Assembly: GCA_963663525.2 (NCBI GenBank)
Contig: CAXXHC010000001.1
Span: 2,728,001 to 2,792,000 of the forward strand
Length of the DNA: 64,000 bases
Reading direction: 5' to 3'
From: G963663525 sp963663525
GTDB lineage: Bacteria > Myxococcota_A > SURF-8 > G963663525
Both the position numbers and the translations under genes were made by a program. The notes beneath the pieces were generated by a model, which had not been told where the DNA came from, ran no database searches, and was given only the letters and a program-made list of their open reading frames with translations. Of the stretch, positions 59,010-64,000 are shown piece by piece (positions within the stretch are counted from its first letter, which is position 1; each line of letters begins with the position of its first letter).

Positions 59010-62000
59010 ATGGCTACTTGTAGATATTTCGTATTTCTATCACTGATGATACTTATCCTTTTCCTTTTTTCCTGCTCTTCGGGAGGTAGCACAGGTAATC
59101 CAACAGGCGATAGCGATTCTGTAGAGTCAACTGATCAATCTGAAAATGAGATGTTCCCGGAAAGCGAAGAAGAAATCTCTCAGGGATTGCTTTCTGCCAG
59201 CCCAGAAGAAATCCACTTTGGAGCTGTAGTATTGGGCGATACATCCACGGAAACCTTGACGTTGACGAATGATGGCAAGGAAGATCTTACGATTTCTGTG
59301 GTATGGATTAGCGAAGCAACCACTCCGGAATTTTCCGTTCAGACAATATTGCAAGGCGATCAAGCCATTGAAGTCCCAGTAGTCCTGGTACCGGGGATGA
59401 ATCTAGCCATTGTTCTACAATACGCACCTGTAGACGCCGGTTCCGATACCGGGACCTTGCAGATTATTGGGGAAGGCTTCCAGGGTAATTTATTGGAAAT
59501 TTCTCTTTTCGCCGATGAAAAAGGCGAATCAGGACTAGACGTTACGCCACGTTTGGAGTTCGGATACGCTGGAAATATTGGCGAAGAAGAAACGCAATCT
59601 CTGACGATTTGGAATCTTCCTGAAGATCCGCAAAGCAATCGAACGCTGCAGGTTACGAAATTGGAAATAGCGGAAGGTACTAGGGATTATCGCCTAGATG
59701 TGGATACCTGTACAGCGACTTCTCAACATCCCATTCTGATTGCGCCCGGCCTGAGCCATTCCTGTACCGTCGTATTTTCTCCACGGGAAGCTGGAGAATT
59801 GACCGGAGAAATCCACATCGAAACCAATGCTAGTGAGGGCGAAGCAAGCAGCGATGTGAATCTATCAGGCCGTTGTGCTCCACCGGAAACGGTATTGACT
59901 TTGGTAGTAAATCCACGTGGGGAACCGGTACCGGGAGCAGAGTTGCGCTTATGGGGTGAAGACGCAGTGCTTTCGACCACAGATAGCCGTGGCCGTGCCG
60001 TAATCCTTCCCGAAGACGGAGGACAGATTTTCGCAGCGGATGGCGCAACGTCTCTCCGTGGTGTGTATTCACGCCAATATAAGCAAGTACTACCAGAAGA
60101 CGAAGTCTCGGTATTCGTGGTTGACTTGCTGCCTGTTGAGAACTCACAGCCCGTAGCATTGGGACAGGTATCGGCATCGAATCTTGATGGTGCATTGCTG
60201 GCGTTTTCAGAGAATGATGTCCAGCTTCCCGTTGGTACTGGGACGACGTTGTACATGGGCGAAGGGCATCCATCAGCGGCTCCTTATGATTTACCAGCAG
60301 GCAAAGAATTGGTACAAATGTTCCATTTCGGCCCGGATGGCACTGCGTTTTCCCAGCCTGCCAAATTGACCTTGCCGAATTCGCTAGAATTGGCTCCAGG
60401 GGAACAAATCGAATTTCATTCCTTTGATGACACGACTCTGACTTGGGAAAAATCTGCGGTCTTGGAAGTCAATGCCGACGGTACGCTTTTGGAAACCATA
60501 GAGGGTGGCTTAACTCATTTCTCGGCTGGTGGGCTTGTCCAACCGGAAGGCAGCTTGCCAGAATATACCGTGACGGGACTAGTCCAAGATGATTTGGAGC
60601 AAAACCTCAGTGATATTCATGTGTTTGCGATGGGTGCTCGTGGTCGAATGCTGGACGATGATACTAATTCCGAAGGTAGCTACACGATTTCCGGAATACG
60701 AGTGTCCTGTCACAAGTCTCCGTATTTGACGGTTGCTGCCAGTCGTAGTGGGAGTTTTCTAGACGACACGCTGACCTCGGTAGTAGCGGAAGTCTCTGAT
60801 GATCCAAGTCAGACCGTGCAGGCTCCTGTGCTGGTGCTACCCAATAATGTTTCCAAGGGCAGTGTTCGGGGAAAGGCACTGAGTCCGTTGGGTACACCAG
60901 TAGAGAATGCCCGTGTCACGGTGTATCCCGCTTTAGGGTGGGATTTATACGAGCTGACGAATGCTCAGGGACGATTTGTCGTTTCATCGGTTCCGGCTGG
61001 AACGGCACGAGTGGAAATTGCTCACGATGAGTTGGGATTATCCAAAGAAATTTCCGGTGAAGTCCCTGAGAATGGCACGTGGAATCTCGGGATGATAATT
61101 CTTGATGAAGTAGCGGATACGGAATCTCCCCGGATGATTTGGAGTATGCCAACGGATGAGCAGGAAAATCTCGTGGGATTGACGGAAGTTCGAGTAGTCT
61201 TCAACGAGACGATAAACCCGGCGAGTCTGCAAGCTACATTGAAGCGAAGCCTGACTGATGAGACGATTTCCGGTTCGGCAACATTGGAGAATGGTACAAC
61301 AGTAGTGTTCACACCGGACGTGAGTTTCGAAGATGGCCGAGTCTATACCTTCACCTTGGGAGCTGGGCTGGCGGATCTTTCGGGCAATACGCTTGGTGAG
61401 GAATTTACTATGCAATTCCGGACTGTTGCTCCGAACTGCCCGGACGCGGAATGCAAGTCTGGAATTTATATATGGGGTACTGAAAGCTGTGGGTACGAAG
61501 CTTTGGCTAACGGCACAAGCTGCCGAAATAACCACGGAAGCTGCAATCAAAGCGGCGAATGCATCTGCAACAATGCGTTCATGACGGAGGATTGCTCGGC
61601 CTGTCAGGAGGGGTATATCGACTTTCCGGACTGCCGTGATGATCCCTGCCAGCCCGATCCGTGTAACGAACACGGCACTTGCAATTCCACCGATGGCTCC
61701 TGTACTTGTGACAACGCGTTTATGACTGAGGATTGCGGCGCTTGTCTTGACGGTTACGAGGGCTACCCAGACTGTGAGCCTGAAGCGGTAGACGGCGACG
61801 AAGACGAGGACGAGGAATTATCCGATGAGACGGAAGAAGATGTGGAGATAGAACCCACCCCTGATTTCGTCTCCATCACTGCCGGCACGTTTTGGATGGG
61901 TAGTCCTGACGGGGATTGCCCGGCGGGGTATCCTGGGAATTGCATTGACGAGCCGGGGAGGGATACGGATGACGAAGAACTGCACGAAGTGACGTTGACC

Positions 62001-62810
62001 TACGATTTTGAGATGCAGGCGCATGAGGTGACGCAAGGGGAATGGCGGGCTGTAGCCCAGGCGGAAGGTTGGGGTGAAGATCCGAGCTACTTGTCGAACT
62101 GCGGTGAAGACTGCCCGGTGGATCTGGTGAACTGGTATGAAGCGCTGGAATACGCGAATGCCCTGAGCCGGAATGCCGGTCTTAGCGAATGCTACACATT
62201 GACGAATTGCACGGGGACCATCGGTTCGGGCTGCGGCGGAAGTACCTATTGCTCTGGTTACGAGTGCACGGTGGCCCTTAACAGCTTGACAAAACCCCAG
62301 GACTGCGAAGGGTATCGACTGCCGACAGAGGCGGAGTGGGAATATGCGATTCGTGCCGGAAACCAGTATACCGCTTTTTATCATAGTACCGGAAATAATG
62401 GAACGATCACCCAAACCGGTCGGAGCCCGCTGGACCCCAACCTCGATCAGATCGGGTGGTACGGCGGGAACAGTGGCGTGAGCTATGCTGGTGGATACAA
62501 TTGCAGCGGCTGGTACACGGGATCAACGACTTGCGGGCCACAGCCTGTCGGTGGCAAGGAGCCTAACGCCTTTGGTCTGTACGACATGAGCGGCAACCTT
62601 TGGGAGTGGACTTGGGACTGGTATCAGTATGCGTACCAGAACGATGTGGGAACAGATCCTACGGGCCCGGCTACGGGTGCGTATCGCGTTCTGCGCGGCG
62701 GTTCCTGGTACTACGATGCTCAGCTCTGCCGCTCCGCGACTCGGAACGACGGCTTCCCCGGCGACCGGAACGTCAGCGGCGGGTTTCGTCTTGTTCGGGA
62801 CCGAAATTGA
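59010..62810 (+). CDS. DGR-type variable lipoprotein 2
   Basis: A 1266-residue paralog of the protein at 10685-14620 with the same order of modules: lipobox (LFSC), Hydin-like domain, carboxypeptidase-regulatory-like domain, Big_5, EGF-like units (two here against three there, which explains 45 missing residues), acidic linker, and FGE-sulfatase/C-type-lectin-like domain ending RGGSW...GFRLVRDRN. Long stretches are identical in DNA, so duplication was recent. The variable segment differs strongly. No avd, template or RT gene stands next to it, so it would be a target in trans. The GTCCGA element 75 bp upstream has removed most of the leader. Confidence 0.9.
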   Translation: MATCRYFVFLSLMILILFLFSCSSGGSTGNPTGDSDSVESTDQSENEMFPESEEEISQGLLSASPEEIHFGAVVLGDTSTETLTLTNDGKEDLTISVVWISEATTPEFSVQTILQGDQAIEVPVVLVPGMNLAIVLQYAPVDAGSDTGTLQIIGEGFQGNLLEISLFADEKGESGLDVTPRLEFGYAGNIGEEETQSLTIWNLPEDPQSNRTLQVTKLEIAEGTRDYRLDVDTCTATSQHPILIAPGLSHSCTVVFSPREAGELTGEIHIETNASEGEASSDVNLSGRCAPPETVLTLVVNPRGEPVPGAELRLWGEDAVLSTTDSRGRAVILPEDGGQIFAADGATSLRGVYSRQYKQVLPEDEVSVFVVDLLPVENSQPVALGQVSASNLDGALLAFSENDVQLPVGTGTTLYMGEGHPSAAPYDLPAGKELVQMFHFGPDGTAFSQPAKLTLPNSLELAPGEQIEFHSFDDTTLTWEKSAVLEVNADGTLLETIEGGLTHFSAGGLVQPEGSLPEYTVTGLVQDDLEQNLSDIHVFAMGARGRMLDDDTNSEGSYTISGIRVSCHKSPYLTVAASRSGSFLDDTLTSVVAEVSDDPSQTVQAPVLVLPNNVSKGSVRGKALSPLGTPVENARVTVYPALGWDLYELTNAQGRFVVSSVPAGTARVEIAHDELGLSKEISGEVPENGTWNLGMIILDEVADTESPRMIWSMPTDEQENLVGLTEVRVVFNETINPASLQATLKRSLTDETISGSATLENGTTVVFTPDVSFEDGRVYTFTLGAGLADLSGNTLGEEFTMQFRTVAPNCPDAECKSGIYIWGTESCGYEALANGTSCRNNHGSCNQSGECICNNAFMTEDCSACQEGYIDFPDCRDDPCQPDPCNEHGTCNSTDGSCTCDNAFMTEDCGACLDGYEGYPDCEPEAVDGDEDEDEELSDETEEDVEIEPTPDFVSITAGTFWMGSPDGDCPAGYPGNCIDEPGRDTDDEELHEVTLTYDFEMQAHEVTQGEWRAVAQAEGWGEDPSYLSNCGEDCPVDLVNWYEALEYANALSRNAGLSECYTLTNCTGTIGSGCGGSTYCSGYECTVALNSLTKPQDCEGYRLPTEAEWEYAIRAGNQYTAFYHSTGNNGTITQTGRSPLDPNLDQIGWYGGNSGVSYAGGYNCSGWYTGSTTCGPQPVGGKEPNAFGLYDMSGNLWEWTWDWYQYAYQNDVGTDPTGPATGAYRVLRGGSWYYDAQLCRSATRNDGFPGDRNVSGGFRLVRDRN
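62709..62780 (+). other. DGR variable region (VR) of lipoprotein 2
   Basis: These 24 codons align with 10715-10786 of the first gene. The 13 differing codons all end in C or T in both genes and differ only at positions 1 and 2. The following GGGTTTCGTCTTG to the stop codon is identical. Confidence 0.85.
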
Positions 62811-63056
62811 CACTTTGGTTCTTTTACACTTTTACCCTTGGGATTCTTTTCTTTAACCCTTTACCCGAGCGAAGCGAGGGTCGTGCATAAAAATGCGGAT
62901 TGCGGAATGCCGTCCAGACCCGCCCCCGTTTAAAATGGGCGGAACGAATTCCCCAAGCCCCGGCGGCGGTTAGTAGGAGATCAGCAACAATCGTTCGAAC
63001 GTGGTGTTACTGCATCCTGGCTGTTATCGAATCGGCAGGAAACACCCGCCGTCCTT
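62811..63056. other. Gap between variable lipoprotein 2 and the broken third copy
   Basis: The first 50 bases match the 3' flank of the first target. A weak hairpin (CCCGAGC-GAA-GCGAGGG, imperfect) lies near 62864-62880. The rest shows no gene and no template repeat. Confidence 0.5.
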
Positions 63057-63260
63057 TTCAATCGCTGTTTACTTGCATGCCATGTCATGGTACTTTCGGC
63101 ATATTGAAAAAATCGTATTGATTGAGGAAGAGCAGCCGAGAATCGATACAGATGGTTCGACTGCAGTTTTGCTGAATGGATTGTCGATTTCGCACGATAC
63201 CAGGACTTGCTAGAAAAGCTGTAGCTCTTCGAGAATTGCAGCTTTCAAAAGAGGAAAACA
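63057..63260 (+). repeat. Full leader region of the variable lipoprotein family
   Basis: Matches the reverse complement of 14621-14826. It precedes the broken third copy. Confidence 0.8.
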
Positions 63261-63456
63261 ATGGCTACTTGTAGATATTTCGTATTTCTATCACTGATGA
63301 TACTTATCCTTTTCCTTTTTTCCTGCTCTTCGGGAGGCAGCACAGGGAACCCGACAGGCGATAGCGATGCTGCAGAGTCCGCTGATCAATCTGAAAACGA
63401 GATGTTCCCGGAAAGCGAAGAGGAAATCTCTCAAGGATTGCTAACAGCCAGCCAGA
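63261..63456 (+). pseudogene. Broken third copy of the variable lipoprotein
   Basis: The first 65 or so codons (lipobox region included) are the same as in lipoprotein 2 with few changes, up to QGLLTASQ. There the GTCCGA element (63457-63677) replaces the coding sequence. The frame runs into the element and ends at 63515. The remaining 1,200 codons are absent. Confidence 0.85.
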
Positions 63457-63677
63457 GCATCTCAATATCCGATAATTTTTTTGTCCGAGAACGACTCCGT
63501 GAAAACATGGCCTAAGTCCTTGATAATATTGGCTTGGTCCGACGAAATGAGTCCGATGCGGAGTCCGACGGAGTCCGAGGGCTCCTCGGACCCAGTCCGA
63601 CGTTTCTCTCTCGGACTGCGCTCGGACTATGGGTTGCTGGCAAAAACGGTTATTTGATCTATTTCTGCGTTAATAGC
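63457..63677 (+). repeat. GTCCGA element, copy D
   Basis: Same element as copies A to C. It carries the hairpin GTCCGAGG-GCT-CCTCGGAC and ends near TTAATAGC. It truncates the lipoprotein gene on its left. Confidence 0.85.
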
Positions 63678-63771
63678 TGACCAATCATCCTCCCCTTTTT
63701 TCTGGACTCCTTCCACGCAAGCTTCAAACGAGAAGATGCCGCAGTCCGCAGGATGAGCGTTGATCAGTGTA

Positions 63772-64000
63772 TTATCCCTGCATCAGATACGAGGCTGGTT
63801 CTGGCAAAGCCGGACTGCCGGTTGGTTCTGGATCATGAGGTGTCGAAGGGTTGCGATGCTGGATATCGCTACCACCAATATCTCTTATTGCCTGTTGGAA
63901 GTGCTCTTCGGAAATTGCGATGTTTGGGGGCGGCGGGTCGATGCTGCAAGCGTCTTTTACACAGAATAAAGCAGCGCGGTTGCAGATATGTGCGATATCG
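63772..64000 (-). CDS. C-terminus of a second AAA+ protein related to the ligase-AAA fusion (partial)
   Basis: The reverse strand reads DIAHICNRAALFCVKDACSI, DPPPPNIAISEEHFQQAIRD and ASYLMQG, which match the last 75 residues of the fusion at 52994-56095 (DIAHVCHRAALLCVKEA, NPPPKNIAITREHFKKAVRD, PPYLMRD). The rest lies beyond the window. It shows that the genome has at least two such proteins, diverged at the sequence level. Whether this one carries the ligase-like domain cannot be seen. Confidence 0.85.
   Translation of the reverse strand, partial: DIAHICNRAALFCVKDACSIDPPPPNIAISEEHFQQAIRDIGGSDIQHRNPSTPHDPEPTGSPALPEPASYLMQG

Overview
The window looks like an accessory-rich stretch of a large genome from a Gram-negative bacterium of the myxobacterial/deltaproteobacterial kind. 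The evidence is many long lipoproteins (clear lipobox cysteines) built from eukaryote-like modules (EGF-like, LDL-receptor-A-like, kelch, ASPM/Hydin-like, FGE-sulfatase, DUF1566), PEGA and CsgG/TolB-like envelope proteins, and one GC-rich housekeeping gene (tex). The taxon cannot be fixed from these genes. I saw no rRNA, tRNA or CRISPR array.

Layout. 1-6.2 kb: a partial IS copy, then a giant EGF-like lipoprotein on the minus strand with about thirty near-identical 108-bp repeats and a 2-base frameshift. 6.7-10 kb: an IS1634-type element and an IS5 remnant. 10.1-14.8 kb: a decayed diversity-generating retroelement (DGR) locus holding a C-terminally variable lipoprotein, avd, and the first codons of a lost reverse transcriptase. 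15-18.6 kb: a truncated phosphoesterase and tex. 19-23 kb: two complete ISs, a dodecin gene and a group II intron RT scrap. 23.5-26 kb: two DUF1566 lipoproteins whose C-termini also look like DGR variable regions. 26-37 kb: a kelch lipoprotein with a PEGA-domain partner, an M23 peptidase, and a CsgG-like/beta-barrel protein. 37-41 kb: IS256 and fragments, and a Lys/Ala-rich nucleoid-like protein. 41-58.6 kb: a mobile island with a GNAT/DUF1778 toxin-antitoxin pair, a LexA-like repressor, terminase large subunit and portal without capsid genes, DUF2924 plus a large serine recombinase, a run of small unknown genes, a 1033-residue fusion of an ATP-dependent DNA-ligase-like domain to a Cdc48/FtsH-like AAA+ ATPase, an XRE/HU pair and a nucleotidyltransferase/XRE pair. 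58.7-64 kb: a second DGR-type target lipoprotein, a third broken copy of it, and the end of a second AAA+ gene related to the fusion.

The strongest biological signal is the DGR footprint. The two 1.3-kilo-residue lipoproteins at 10685-14620 and 59010-62810 differ in a 72-base window at 20 positions, all in the first or second base of 13 codons that end in C or T, while the flanking bases are the same. This is what adenine-directed mutagenic homing from a template rich in AAC/AAT would leave. The avd gene is intact but the RT is reduced to about 30 codons and no template repeat is present, so any current diversification would need an RT supplied in trans.

The second theme is repeat-driven remodelling. 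A roughly 230-bp element full of GTCCGA/TCGGAC motifs occurs four times and cuts into genes. Solo ends of a 1.68-kb IS are scattered around. One promoter-leader module stands before several envelope genes and at two orphan sites. A palindromic element has been inserted in frame into two island proteins.
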